Assembly: GCA_029834535.1 (NCBI GenBank)
Contig: JAQMWT010000158.1
Location: 1-64,000, forward strand
Reading direction: 5' to 3'
Source: Chrysophaeum taylorii
Lineage: Eukaryota; Sar; Pelagophyceae; Pelagomonadales; Pelagomonadaceae
Length of the DNA: 64,000 nt
Of the stretch, positions 10,602 to 20,863 are shown one piece after another. A program made the position numbers and the translations under genes. Below the pieces are notes generated by a model that did no database searches, was not told the DNA's origin, and saw nothing but the letters and a program-made list of their open reading frames with translations. The stretch's first letter is position 1. Every line of letters begins with the position of its first letter.

Positions 10602-12556
10602 ATGAGCGACAAGAAGCTGCGGTTTCTGGTGAAGAAGCTGGTGTCCGCGGGCGAGGTGAGCACGAGCGACTCGGCGGCGGTGGTGATCACGGCGCTCGCG
10701 CGGCAGCACGCCGAGTACGCGCGCAAGCCGCAGGCGGCGCTGCGCCGCGAGGTGCAGGAGGCGTTGGGGGCCCTGCGGCCCGAGACGACGATTCCGCCGC
10801 CGCCGGCGGCCAACAAGGTGTTGTTGTCGCCCAAGGCGGGGAAGCGACCCGTCGTCGAAGCGGAGGACGAGGACGACTTTTTTGTGCGGCGCGCGCGGCG
10901 GCGGCGGCCGTCCGAGCGGCTGTGCGACGTCGCTGGCGCGGACGAGGCCGCGCGCGTCGCCATCGAGAGCGTCATCGAGCCGATGCGGCACGCCGGCTTG
11001 TACGAGGCCCTCAAGATAAGCGGGCCGCGCGGCGTCCTGGTCCACGGACCGCCGGGGTGCGGGAAGACGTTGGTCGGGCGAGCTATCGCGGGCGAGGCGT
11101 GCGACGAGGGAATAACCTTCGTCGAGGTTTCTGGCGCCGACCTCGCGTCGCGGCGCGATGTCGACCGCGACATGCGGCGCGTCTTCGAGGCGGCGCGCGA
11201 CGCGGCGCCCTGCGTGCTCTTCCTCGACGACCTCGACGCCGTCCTCGGCAAGGAGGCGAAGCGCGTCTCGGCGACGCTGTGCTCGTGCCTCGACGGCCTC
11301 GACGGGAGCCGCGTCGCCGTGGTCGGCGCGGCGACGGCGGTCGAGGTCGTCGACCCGAGGCTGCGGCGGTTCGGGCGCCTCGAGCGCGAGATCGCGCTAA
11401 GCGCCCCCAACGCCCGCGGCCGCGAGGCCGTGTTGAGGCACCTGATCGCGCGCCTCGGCCGCGTCGCGGACGACGTCGTCGCGTCTCGATTCGCGCGTGT
11501 CACGCCCGGCTGGGTCGGCGCCGACCTCGCCGCGCTGGTTTCCGAGGCCGGCGCGTGCGCGGTGCGGCGTCACGTCGCGGGCGCGGCGACGCTCGAGGTG
11601 ACGGGCGCCGACCTCGAGGCGGCGCGGGAGCGCGTCGCGCCGTCCTTCTGCCGTGCGGGCTTCGCCGCGTCGCCAAACGTATCTTGGACCGACGTCGGCG
11701 CGCTCGCCGACGTGCGCGACGAGCTCGCCTGCGCCATTCTCGCGCCCATCGCTGATCCCGACAAGTTCTCCGCTCTCGGGGTCCCGCTGCCCGCGGGCGT
11801 GCTCCTCTACGGTCCCCCCGGCTGCGGTAAGACGTTGCTTGCCAAGGCGCTCGCGACCGAGTCCTGCGCGAACTTCGTCGCAATCAAGGGCCCCGAACTC
11901 CTCGACAAGTACGTCGGCGAGTCGGAGCGCGCCGTCCGCGGCGTCTTCTCGCGCGCGCGCGCCTCGGCTCCCTGCATCGTCTTCTTCGACGAAATCGACG
12001 CCCTCTGTCCGCGCCGCTCCGAGACGAACGACTCCAACTCGGCAGTGACCGACCGCGTCGTCAACCAGCTCCTCACCGAGCTCGACGGCCTCGACGCGCG
12101 CGGTCAGGTCTACGTCGTGGCGGCCACAAACCGACCCGAGCTTCTCGACCCGGCCCTCTTGCGACCCGGTCGCGTCGACAAGCTACTTCTGGTCCCCCTC
12201 CCGTCGAAAAGAGACCGGACCGACATCCTCAGAGCCCTTACCTCGAGAGTCAGGTTGGACGACGACGTCGACCTCGACTCCCTCGCCACGGACCCGCGGG
12301 CTGACGGATTCTCGGGCGCAGACCTTGCTGCCCTCGTCCGCGAGGCGGGGTTGGCGGCGCTCAACGATGGCGCCCAGACGTGCGTTAAAGCCCGCCATTT
12401 CCGCGAGGCCCTCGACCGCGTCCCGCCCTCCGTCTTGCCCTCCGACGCCCGCGCCTACGACACCCTCGGTGAGTCGCTTGTCGTGGCGACTGACTGACTG
12501 ACTGATCGATCTCCCGCGCAGGCTTGCGACTCTCCAAGAAGCGTCCGCGCGAGTAA
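10602..12556 (+). CDS. NVL: Nuclear VCP-like AAA ATPase (NVL/Rix7)
   Basis: Two AAA modules follow an N-terminal helical domain. D1 has Walker A GPPGCGKT near residue 150 and D2 near residue 405. D2 carries the family signature KGPELLDKYVGESERAVR, DEIDALCPRR and AATNRPELLDPALLRPGR, as in NVL/Rix7, which extracts pre-60S assembly factors in the nucleolus. D1 is degenerate: Walker B reads LDDLDA instead of DEID, and the sensor Asn is replaced (GAATAVEVVD). A 53-nt GT-AG intron (12469-12521) lies near the 3' end. Splicing gives a 633-residue protein ending SKKRPRE, a basic tail fitting a nuclear signal; unspliced, the frame would run into TGACTGACTGACTGA. Confidence 0.9.
12469..12521 (+). other. 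53-nt intron in NVL
   Basis: Donor GTGAGT, acceptor CCGCGCAG. It interrupts a Gly codon (phase 1). Inside is a TGAC microrepeat that puts a stop into the unspliced frame. Confidence 0.8.
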
Positions 12557-13546
12557 AAGGAAAGGTTCTTCGCGTTGACGATCGACGACTCGCCGCGCGA
12601 TCGGATCCAGCCACTGCGCTTTATATATTCGTGGCGGGTTCGACGAAAATCGTCGTCATCCTGGTCGCGATCGGATCCAGCCACCGCGCTTTATATATTC
12701 GCGGCGGCGGCTATGCCCGCCGGCCATTTCATGGATCGATCGTCCAGGGAGAGAGGAGGGCACCGCCCACCAGGCTCGCCGAGCAGCGGCGCCCTCGATG
12801 ATATTAATGAATTTGTGGGTTACCTGCTAATACGAGGTCCTCCTCCCACACTCGTCGTGGTCGTGGTTTCAGACGCACGCACGGGTTACCTGACCTGACC
12901 TACCAACTGCGAGGTGTTCGGTCTCCCTGGTTGGCCAACTTCTTTGTAGGGTCTCGAATCACCCGATACTCGCAAGACTTTCCCGACACCTCGCCCACCT
13001 TCAGAACGGCGATGTCCCGAACGAGACCGATCCGTCGTCGACTTCAAGATTCGGTAAACCGAACATCCATCTGCTGGATATAGCTAGCAAGTAAGGTAGC
13101 TAGCTATCATTCCGAGAGGTCGACGACGTCGGAAGGTGTTGTCCAGACCGGAGAGGGGCGGCGATCTCGAGCCTCTCCTAGCTCCTAAAGACAACCGAAG
13201 ATGCATCGCAACGTGCTGGCAAGATTCTACGTAGTGAAAAAGATTCGATCGAACCAAACAGACCACACACACGAATGGTGTGAGCCACCCATTCCATATC
13301 CTAGTATGGGACGAACGAATTATGCGTCAAGGTAAGGAAGGTGCGTGGCGCGCTTAGAGCGAACACTTAAAGCCAGGAAGATTCTCTCAAATCTTTGCCG
13401 TCTCTCTGGTCCACGAATTAGTGCTTAAAATCGCAAGGTCATTTCTTCAACCAAAAACCTTGATCCACGCGGAAGCGGGGCAGGTCCAGCGAGAATTGTT
13501 GTTGTTTTTGTTGTTGTTGTTGGTGTTGTTGGGAGGGTTCGCCACG
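12557..13546. other. Intergenic region with direct repeat upstream of Dispatched-like gene
   Basis: No gene is supported. At 12599-12641 and 12667-12706 a block of about 38 bp is repeated (GATCGGATCCAGCCAC, then GCGCTTTATATATTCG), each with a TATA-like core. A (TTG)n tract lies at 13498-13532 and GGGAGGGTTCGCC just before the next start codon. Confidence 0.6.
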
Positions 13547-16500
13547 ATGTCCGAGTATACGAGGGAATCGGAATTTATGGACGAGCGCGTGTCGGCATAC
13601 AGCATGGTGGCACGCGAGCACCCCACGGACGAGGCGATGGGGGTGTTCCAGTTTGCCTCGACCTTTCGCCGGGCTTCGTGCTGCGTCTTGTTTTTTGTCA
13701 ACCTGTTTTGGCTGCTGTTCACGATCGTGCTCGGGATCACGGGACTCAATCCGATCAACGACCATTTTATCGGCAAGGTCGGGATGCACATTCCCGAGGA
13801 TGATTATCAGCAGCGCCTCAACGCGTACGAGGTCGCCAAGGAGAAGGCTGACATGGCTTTGACGGTCGCCAAGTGCGCGCGCGAGGACGCGGCCGATCCG
13901 ATCACGTTGGTCATGTTGAAGGGCCGATTTACCTTCGAGGGCCGCGGCAACGCGCTGACGAAATCTGGCCTCGAAACTCTACGCGCGCGCGAGCAACGGA
14001 TTCTCGGCGAGAGCGGCTGGAAGGACCGGTGTTTGGCTGTGTACAAGACCTCGTATCCCGATTGCGACATCGATTATGGCACGCGGTATATGACGGGGTA
14101 CGGCAATACCACTTTCGCCACGGCGAGCGAGGAGGGTTGCCAGCTTCCGTTCTCGCCCGTGTACATGTTCGAGAAGTACGGCGACCCCAACTTTGAGGAC
14201 ATTCCGGGCACGATTGAGCGCATCCAGACCAACAACATCGACTGGTTGTCCTTCGTGGACATGATGCACAAAGACTTCACTGCGTCGAACCTTAAATCGA
14301 AGATTATGGTGTCGCAGATTTACGCCGGCACGCCGCGACATTCCGTCGAGTACTACGTCGGCGGAGATGATTTGGAGAGGATCGACCAAGGGCTGAGCAT
14401 CACGTACTACACCACCAAGCGGCGGGAGCGGGAGCAGGAGCACTTGCATCACTGGATCGAAAAAAATCTCGCCACGTGGCTCGACAACCAGTTCCACAAG
14501 ACCCCGATACGCACGCTCTACTCGTATTCGTTGTACGATCCCATATCCGACGCCGTCGTCGAGGACCTGAACTTGCTCATCGTCGCGCTGCTGTTCGTCG
14601 TGTTGTACATGTGGTTCTATACAGGATCGCTTTTCGTCACCGCGTGCGGGATATTCCAGATTTTGATGTCGTTCTTCGGGGCCAATTTGCTGTACCGCTA
14701 CTGCTGGCCGCACGAGGACGGACTCGGATACAACTTCTTCACGTTGTTTTGCGCGCTCTCGCTGTTCATCATCATGGGCATTGGCGCCGACGATATTTTT
14801 GTGTATTGGGACACCTGGCAAGGCAGCGCAACCGTCTACTTCAAAACCGTCGCGCACCGCATGTCTCACGTTTACGCGCACGCGGCAACCGCGATGGCCG
14901 TCACGTCGGCGACGACCATCCTCGCGTTTGTCTCCAACCTGTCGAGTCCGTTCGTGGGCATACGCACGTTCGGAGTCTTCTCGGCGCTGCTCGTCTTCGT
15001 CAACTACTGCGCCGTCATCACATTTTTTCCGTGCGTCGTCCTGGTTTATGACGAAAGTTTCAAGCACAGAAAGTACTGGTGGGATCCTCTCTGGCAGCTC
15101 TTGCGTCGCGTCTCGTGCCGCTGTCCGACGCGGTCGTGGTCGGGCCTCGGGCAATTCGAGGCACCGACCGACAGCGAGGCACCAGCACCATCAACGGAGC
15201 GCAGGTCGATCGGGGCGAGAGCTTCGTCGGGGCGAAACTTGATGGAAGGCCGACGCTCGCTCGACGCCGTCGGACGGCGCTCGCTCGACGGCGGTGGACG
15301 GCGCTCGCTTGACCGCGTCCCCAGCCGACGCTCGCTCGGCACCGTCCGGACGTCTATCGCAGGCGGTGACTACGCCGACCCGCTCCCTCGTTGGTTCCGT
15401 AATCGGTATGCGCCGTTCCTGATTAAACGGAGCAAGTGGGTCGCGGGGCTGCTCGTGGCGTTTTGGGCCCTATTTCTCGTGTTCGCGTCACTCATCGAGG
15501 TATCGCCTTTCCGGCTTTACGAGCTCCTCCCAATCACGTCTAACTTTCATCAGTTCACCTTGATCAAGCAAGAGTGGCGCCCCAAGAGCTCCGCGCCGCT
15601 CAGGGTCCACGTCCTGTATGGCCTCGATCATCGCGACCCGCTCAATATTCACGGAGTCAAGATCGCCGCGTTTGAAGAACGAGAGTCTGGTCGACCTAAT
15701 TGGGACACGACGTTCGACCTCAACTCGATCGCCGCGCAGATGCAGCTCTACAGCACTGCGGAGGAACTGGCGTATGAACCGCGCCGCGGGCTCAAGGTGA
15801 ACACCGAGTACGGAATCAACACCCAGCTCGAGGGCTCGACGACAGGCTCGCTCGAACAAACCGCTGACGGGGGTGCCTCGAGTGCGCTTCAGAACCCCTA
15901 CGGCATCCAGAGCTTCCTACACGCGCTCGCTCAGTGGGAGAACGTATCTGAGGTAGTCGACGTTGCTGCCGGAAGCTATCGTAAGAAAGACGTCGTCGAG
16001 TCGTCGTGCGTGCCCTGCTTTCCGACGTTCAATATCCACCCCGCACCGAGCACGCTCGACGCCGGGTACTACGACACCCAAGAGGGCGATATCGTCGGCG
16101 GTCTCATTCAAAACGGAACGTCGGACCTCATTGACGACTGCCGCTGCAACGGCTTTTTCCCCATACCCACGTCCGTATGTCTCCACGAAACGCGCGGCAG
16201 CTCCGTCCAGACCATCCTCAAGTGCCAATCGGGCGACGAGAACGTCCCCACCCAGATCCGCGAATTTGTCCGTGCGGCAGCGACCAACGCCGACGAAAGT
16301 TGGTGGAGTGACTTCGTGTACGCCATCGCGGACGACGACGGCAACTTCGAGCGTATGGCGCTCTACGAGATCCAGGTCCAGAGTGTCCTGAGTCGGTTCG
16401 ACCACGACTTTCGGCAAGGACTCCGCATGGCCAAAAAGTGGGATGACTGGGCGGACGACCACAACGGAGACCCGAGCCATCCACTCAAGGTACTGGTGTA

Positions 16501-17344
16501 TGTCGAAACTTCTGAGGATTGGATCGTCACGTCGAGCCTCGGGCCGTCAGCTTTCGGAAGCATGCTCCTCTCGCTCTGTCTTTCGTGGGTTCTCCTCCTG
16601 CTTTCCACCGGTAACTTCATCACCGCATGCCTCGCGGTCGTGACGATCGGCATGGTCTGTACCATCGTCATTGGCTTTATCAACATCGTCGGCTGGGGTC
16701 TCGGCCCGCTCGAGTCTGTCCTCATCGTGATCGTCGTCGGCTTCTCCATCGACTACACCGTCCATCTCGCCGACTCGTTCATGAATTCTCGATCCACAAC
16801 GCGGGAGGCCAAGGTCCGCGACGCCGTCACCCACACGGGGTCGTCTGTGCTCTCGGGGGCAGTCTCCACGCTCACCGCGTCGATTCCTATGTTCTTCGCG
16901 CAGGTCATCTTCTTCCAGAAATTCGGAGTACGTCGCGTCCTCTTCTCCGACCAATTAATGTGTTCTGTTCAGGCATTCGTCTTCATGACCATCGCGTTGT
17001 CGCTCATCTATTCGCTCGGATTTTTCTGCTCTCTGCTGATTCACTTTGGCCCCATGGGTACGTCGGGGTCTCTCAGCAAATACTACGGCGGCTTGGTCAC
17101 AAAAATGCACAAGCACATGGTCGAGCTCGAAAAGCAGCAAGCTGCCATCGACCAAGATAGGATCCACATCATGGATGCTATTCCGGAGGCCGAGGCCTCC
17201 TTCGACACCACGCACGAGAAGAGCTTCCTTGGAGACTCGTCTCAAAGCGAGGAAAGCAAAGCTTTAGAATCAGAATCGGTTATACAGCACCCCAAATTTC
17301 GCGAACCTGGTCGCAATGCTAAGGTCGACATGAATCACGGATAA
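13547..17344 (+). CDS. Dispatched/Patched-type RND transporter with sterol-sensing domain
   Basis: About 1250 residues, with two RND halves. The first has an N-terminal membrane helix, a large loop, then a sterol-sensing-type bundle ending in IIMGIGADDIFVYWDTW, the GADD signature of Dispatched. The second half carries the partner motif VVGFSIDYTVHLADSF in the equivalent helix. In animals Dispatched exports lipidated Hedgehog; protist members are predicted proton- or ion-driven lipid/sterol transporters of unknown substrate. A low-complexity linker with RRSLD/RRSLG repeats (near residues 560-610) and a helix-rich cytosolic tail surround the second half. I start at the ATG at 13547, since the open frame upstream is a (TTG)n tract without an ATG. 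A probable 45-nt in-frame intron lies at 16928-16972. Confidence 0.85.
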   Translation: MSEYTRESEFMDERVSAYSMVAREHPTDEAMGVFQFASTFRRASCCVLFFVNLFWLLFTIVLGITGLNPINDHFIGKVGMHIPEDDYQQRLNAYEVAKEKADMALTVAKCAREDAADPITLVMLKGRFTFEGRGNALTKSGLETLRAREQRILGESGWKDRCLAVYKTSYPDCDIDYGTRYMTGYGNTTFATASEEGCQLPFSPVYMFEKYGDPNFEDIPGTIERIQTNNIDWLSFVDMMHKDFTASNLKSKIMVSQIYAGTPRHSVEYYVGGDDLERIDQGLSITYYTTKRREREQEHLHHWIEKNLATWLDNQFHKTPIRTLYSYSLYDPISDAVVEDLNLLIVALLFVVLYMWFYTGSLFVTACGIFQILMSFFGANLLYRYCWPHEDGLGYNFFTLFCALSLFIIMGIGADDIFVYWDTWQGSATVYFKTVAHRMSHVYAHAATAMAVTSATTILAFVSNLSSPFVGIRTFGVFSALLVFVNYCAVITFFPCVVLVYDESFKHRKYWWDPLWQLLRRVSCRCPTRSWSGLGQFEAPTDSEAPAPSTERRSIGARASSGRNLMEGRRSLDAVGRRSLDGGGRRSLDRVPSRRSLGTVRTSIAGGDYADPLPRWFRNRYAPFLIKRSKWVAGLLVAFWALFLVFASLIEVSPFRLYELLPITSNFHQFTLIKQEWRPKSSAPLRVHVLYGLDHRDPLNIHGVKIAAFEERESGRPNWDTTFDLNSIAAQMQLYSTAEELAYEPRRGLKVNTEYGINTQLEGSTTGSLEQTADGGASSALQNPYGIQSFLHALAQWENVSEVVDVAAGSYRKKDVVESSCVPCFPTFNIHPAPSTLDAGYYDTQEGDIVGGLIQNGTSDLIDDCRCNGFFPIPTSVCLHETRGSSVQTILKCQSGDENVPTQIREFVRAAATNADESWWSDFVYAIADDDGNFERMALYEIQVQSVLSRFDHDFRQGLRMAKKWDDWADDHNGDPSHPLKVLVYVETSEDWIVTSSLGPSAFGSMLLSLCLSWVLLLLSTGNFITACLAVVTIGMVCTIVIGFINIVGWGLGPLESVLIVIVVGFSIDYTVHLADSFMNSRSTTREAKVRDAVTHTGSSVLSGAVSTLTASIPMFFAQVIFFQKFGVRRVLFSDQLMCSVQAFVFMTIALSLIYSLGFFCSLLIHFGPMGTSGSLSKYYGGLVTKMHKHMVELEKQQAAIDQDRIHIMDAIPEAEASFDTTHEKSFLGDSSQSEESKALESESVIQHPKFREPGRNAKVDMNHG
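16928..16972 (+). other. Probable 45-nt in-frame intron in Dispatched-like gene
   Basis: GTACGT...TCTGTTCAG, length divisible by three and free of stops. Removing it joins FFQKFG to AFVFMTIALS, restoring the continuous transmembrane helix seen in RND proteins. Retaining it adds 15 residues including VRRVLFSDQLMCS. Confidence 0.65.
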
Positions 17345-18084
17345 CACCCGACAAAGATCATTTAGCCCTCTCCGCCTCTCGACCCCTATCTCGGGCACGT
17401 CGCCTTCATTCCACGCCATTACCTTCTTCCTCGAGCAGCAGATGCCCCCCGCCCCTCAACAACAACCAGGGGCAGTACCGCGCGCCGGAGGATGACGGTA
17501 GCCACCCTTCCGTGCGTATCCCGGCGACGGCCACATCAAGTTTCTCGACAAATTCCTGGGGCGCGTACGAGCCGCCATTGAGGACGGTACCGAGCAAATT
17601 CAAGTCGTAGCCGACGACAGTTCCGAGGCCGCACCGACCGTGGTCCCGTGGCTACTGAGCAATGTACATTCGTCCTATTAGGAAGATGGTGCAGCAGCAC
17701 CCGCAGCAGAATTTTAAACATAAGACGTAAAAGAAGACACACACACTGGGATATGTAAAGTGGGAGGGAAGATGGTCGCGTTGTGAAGGCACTTATTGAG
17801 TCTCGGAATATCTTGCCATCATCATAGAGTCTACTAGAATCGGTGGCGGTCGATGTCAAGACGCTTAATCAGCTACGCACTGCGCTTAATTATCCACGTC
17901 AAGACGGACGGGTTGTGGCCGGGTGGCGCGGCGCAGAAGAAACAGCGTTGTGCATTTACTCACACGATAGTAAAAAAGATCACGAAATTCCTTTACTTTA
18001 CCTATTTTACTTTACTGTACCGTTACTTTACAGTCGTTTCAAAATGATGGTAAAGTATTTACATTACTACGTGGTGGGGTCTGT
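17345..18084. other. Intergenic; possible gene debris and start of TTTACTTTAC repeats
   Basis: A plus-strand frame at about 17518-17680 (DGHIKFLDKFLGRVRAAIEDGTEQIQVVADDSSE) looks protein-like but has no start and no recognised domain. From about 17985 the sequence becomes rich in TTTACTTTAC motifs. Confidence 0.4.
17985..18065. repeat. Left TTTACTTTAC-rich block
   Basis: Several copies of CTTTAC(TTTAC) on both strands. A similar block lies at 18930-19050, on the far side of the hAT remnant, so the pair may be subterminal repeats of that transposon. Confidence 0.5.
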
Positions 18085-18807
18085 AGACGATGTCTGCGTT
18101 ACGGACGCCGCATGCGACGCCCAGGCCGGCCGAAGCGGAGCAGTCGCCTCCGATGGCATGCCACAACGTGGAGGACGAGATCGAGGGTGGTACTAATGAC
18201 GACGGTGAGGAGGAGGACGGCGACGCATTCATGCGACTGCGCCGGCGTCCGACTCAGATGACGATGGCGACATCGAGCCCGACTGCTGGGCCGAAGCCAT
18301 TCCTCAGCCCGAAGAGCAGCAGCAACCTGATTAATCGGAGGAGGCGATACCGGACTTCAAGGTGGAGTTCGAACGCATCTTCATGAAGTGGGTCCAGCAC
18401 GCTCGCACCATCGATTGGCTCAAGGAATTTCCTGACGACCTCTCGGATTCCTCCGACGCCTCCTGGATCCCAAGCTCTCGGACATGATGTTGCTCGACGT
18501 CGGCAAGCTCTACACGCGAATAGAAGGCAACCAGGAGTACGGCTACCTTCGAGACATTGCACGAGTCTCGAAGGGCATTATCGGCGCGCTGCCTGCTGAC
18601 AGCTTCTGCGAGCGCATCATCTCAGCTGCCAACATCGTCATGTCCGAGGGCAACACCCTCCTGAGCGACGAGGACCTGGACATGCTCGTGACCCTGCGCA
18701 TGAACAAGGAGTTTATTATGTGGGCTCGAGACAAGTACGGCCACATCCTCAAGAAGTTCGAGTTCAAGTCCGAGATCATTCCCCTACAAAGGAGACGAGA
18801 CGATTAA
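18085..18807 (+). pseudogene. hAT-family transposase remnant (C-terminal dimerisation region)
   Basis: The frame 18484-18807 encodes YGYLRDIARVSKGIIGALPADSFCERIISAANIVMSEGNTLLSDEDLDMLVTLRMNKEF-like sequence. This matches the hAT C-terminal dimerisation domain: a short helix, the P-S-x-x-E-R-x-x-S-like turn (here PADSFCERIIS), then L-S-x-x-x-L-x-x-L-V-x-L-R-x-N. Upstream, another frame encodes an acidic stretch and FKVEFERIFMKWVQHARTIDWLKEF. The two pieces are in different frames, and the catalytic RNase-H core is absent, so it is a fragment. It is flanked by TTTACTTTAC-rich blocks. Confidence 0.6.
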
Positions 18808-20100
18808 CCACGACGATTAACCATTAAAAGCAAGCGAGTCCGCTCATCACATCGGTGCGTAGTGCTCCGTCCCTGCACGAGGTTGGGGCCAGAACAGAAA
18901 TACGGCACAATTAAATTTTCACCCCGAGCAGTCTTTACCTTTACTTTACGCGGCACCCGGCTCTAATGCTCGACTTTTACTTTACGAATTACTTTTCTCA
19001 AAAGGTGTGGTAAGGTAATGCTCGTTACATTACTAAACTGATTTAGTAAATGCACAACGCTGAGAAGAAAGTTGACGACGAAGTTGATAGTGAGTCTGAA
19101 TGTCCGCGGTCTCAAAAACGAGGCCATGGTAGTTCACCTAAGGCAAGGGTCTCAACAAGGCACTCCTCAAATTCCACATACCACTGAAGACATGGTACTC
19201 CCTCGCCCAAGACCGTGACAACCGGTGACAGACCATCAACTCGCCCTCTGTAAGCCCGGTGACTCTGATCCCACGCTCCACGGCGCCGGGATTAACCTAC
19301 GCACCGTGCATTGGGCTGACTTCTCGTTAGTTAGATAGACGTACGCGAAACGAAGAATGAAAAGTACTGAAAGTGGTCCCACGCGTAGGTGCCCGATGTG
19401 GCCACTTATCGTCACTTTGTGCTACCTTGCTTCCCCGGGTGTCGCCGTGTGGTAGTGTGGTGGTCGCCGCGTGTTGTTTTTGGGTTACCCAGTGTAGTTT
19501 ATTAGTCGCCCAGTGTAGTTTAGTCACCGCCGAGGGTGTTGAGGGGCGTTAACATTAATGAGCATCTTGGGACGCCGCCGAGGCAACGGCGCCGGCAACG
19601 GCGTCCGCGAGTCCGCGGCAATACCACTTCTGTCATGAAATATCTTGCCTACTGGCTACACGCACCAACCATCATAAAACCGCGCTGTAGTTCACGGAGG
19701 CGACGCGTCGCCCACGCCTCCCGTACGGCCGACCGGCGCGGGGCCCGGAGGTTATGACTTGGGGTTGGACATCTCGAGCCTGTACGTTCATATGGGCACA
19801 TCTAATACACGGTGCATCCTAGTCACAGCTCACGTTGGAGCCTAAGGTACGTGCATCAATGGTGGATACTTCAGAGGACTGCGGCTGTACACCAAATTGC
19901 ACTCACCCGGTTGCTGCGCCGCGTAGAACTCGAATGCCACCGGCTACACGAAACAAAAGGCGCAAAAGGAGGGGAGCAGAATCCGAGAGTCTAACATTAG
20001 TGCCGCCAATTATTATCCTGTTGATGGAATCAACAGCTACGAATCGAATAATTCGACGACCGACCGACCGTCCGTCCGTCCGTCCGTCCGACCAGTATCC
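18808..20100. other. Region without supported genes; right TTTACTTTAC block
   Basis: 18930-19050 repeats TTTACTTTAC-type motifs. From there to 20100 no frame has a recognisable domain. 19489-19530 contains two copies of a CCAGTGTAGTTTA block, and 20055-20093 is a CCGA/CCGT microrepeat. Confidence 0.5.
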
Positions 20101-20104
20101 TTAC

Positions 20105-20300
20105 TACTAATTGGCAGATGTTTGTCTGTCTGTCTGTCTGTTTGTTTGTCTTTAAAGATCGACTGCTAAGAGGGGTGTGTGTGGGGGGGGCATGAAGGAT
20201 GTGGGTGGTTTTGAGATACGTATGCGGAACCTAGTCGTTGTCTTTAAATGTCGACTGCTAAGAGGGGGGTTGTTTGTCTTTAAATGTCGACTGCTAAGAG
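20105..20300 (+). repeat. Cluster of Helitron-associated TTTAAATGTCGACTGCTAAG blocks
   Basis: Three copies of the block (about 20149, 20241 and 20276; the first reads AAAGATCGACTGC) preceded by a GTCT/GTTT microsatellite, as in the 5.6-9.4 kb units. The same block recurs at 32684, so the whole 20.3-32.7 kb region is bracketed by it in the same orientation. Confidence 0.7.
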
Positions 20301-20863
20301 TAGGGTCGGATAAGAAAGTTCGTACGAGCCGTTAACTATGTTTCAGTTTGTACTAAGATATACTCAACGGATCGCTGAGCTATGTTCATTTGTACTCAAG
20401 CAGTATGTGCCGCCACGCCGCGAGATCGTCGCGATGGAACTAGTCCCCATAGTGAAGTCGGCATCCTTTCGTCCCCTCACGCAAAAAAAGGAAAAAGCCC
20501 ACGCGTTTTAGGACCCGTCGTTGCGGCGCGGGCTAGTCTCGTTTTCTTATCCGACCGTATACATTATACCGGAAATCTACATTTTCGTTTGCACACCTTT
20601 GTAGCTTTGGCTACAAGTGAACTTCACGCGAACTTCCACATCTTTTACGTCATCTTCGATGCGGCCCTCCCCCTTCGGCACGGAGACCCGGCACGGAGAC
20701 CGTTGGGCCGCGAAAGATCGCATTGCTTCAACACTGCGTCGACGTCAGTGCTTTGCTCGCAGACGTCACTACCAGACGACCCCCCCCGATTCCTTCTCCC
20801 CGTTTCTAGGACTTCTCGACGAAGGCGAGGACTGAGGAGAGCCGTGCTGTGGTGCACGACATC

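Noticed and set aside
14000-15154. 391-codon minus-strand frame inside the Dispatched-like gene
   Set aside because: Antisense shadow; composition is His/Arg/Glu-rich with no domain.
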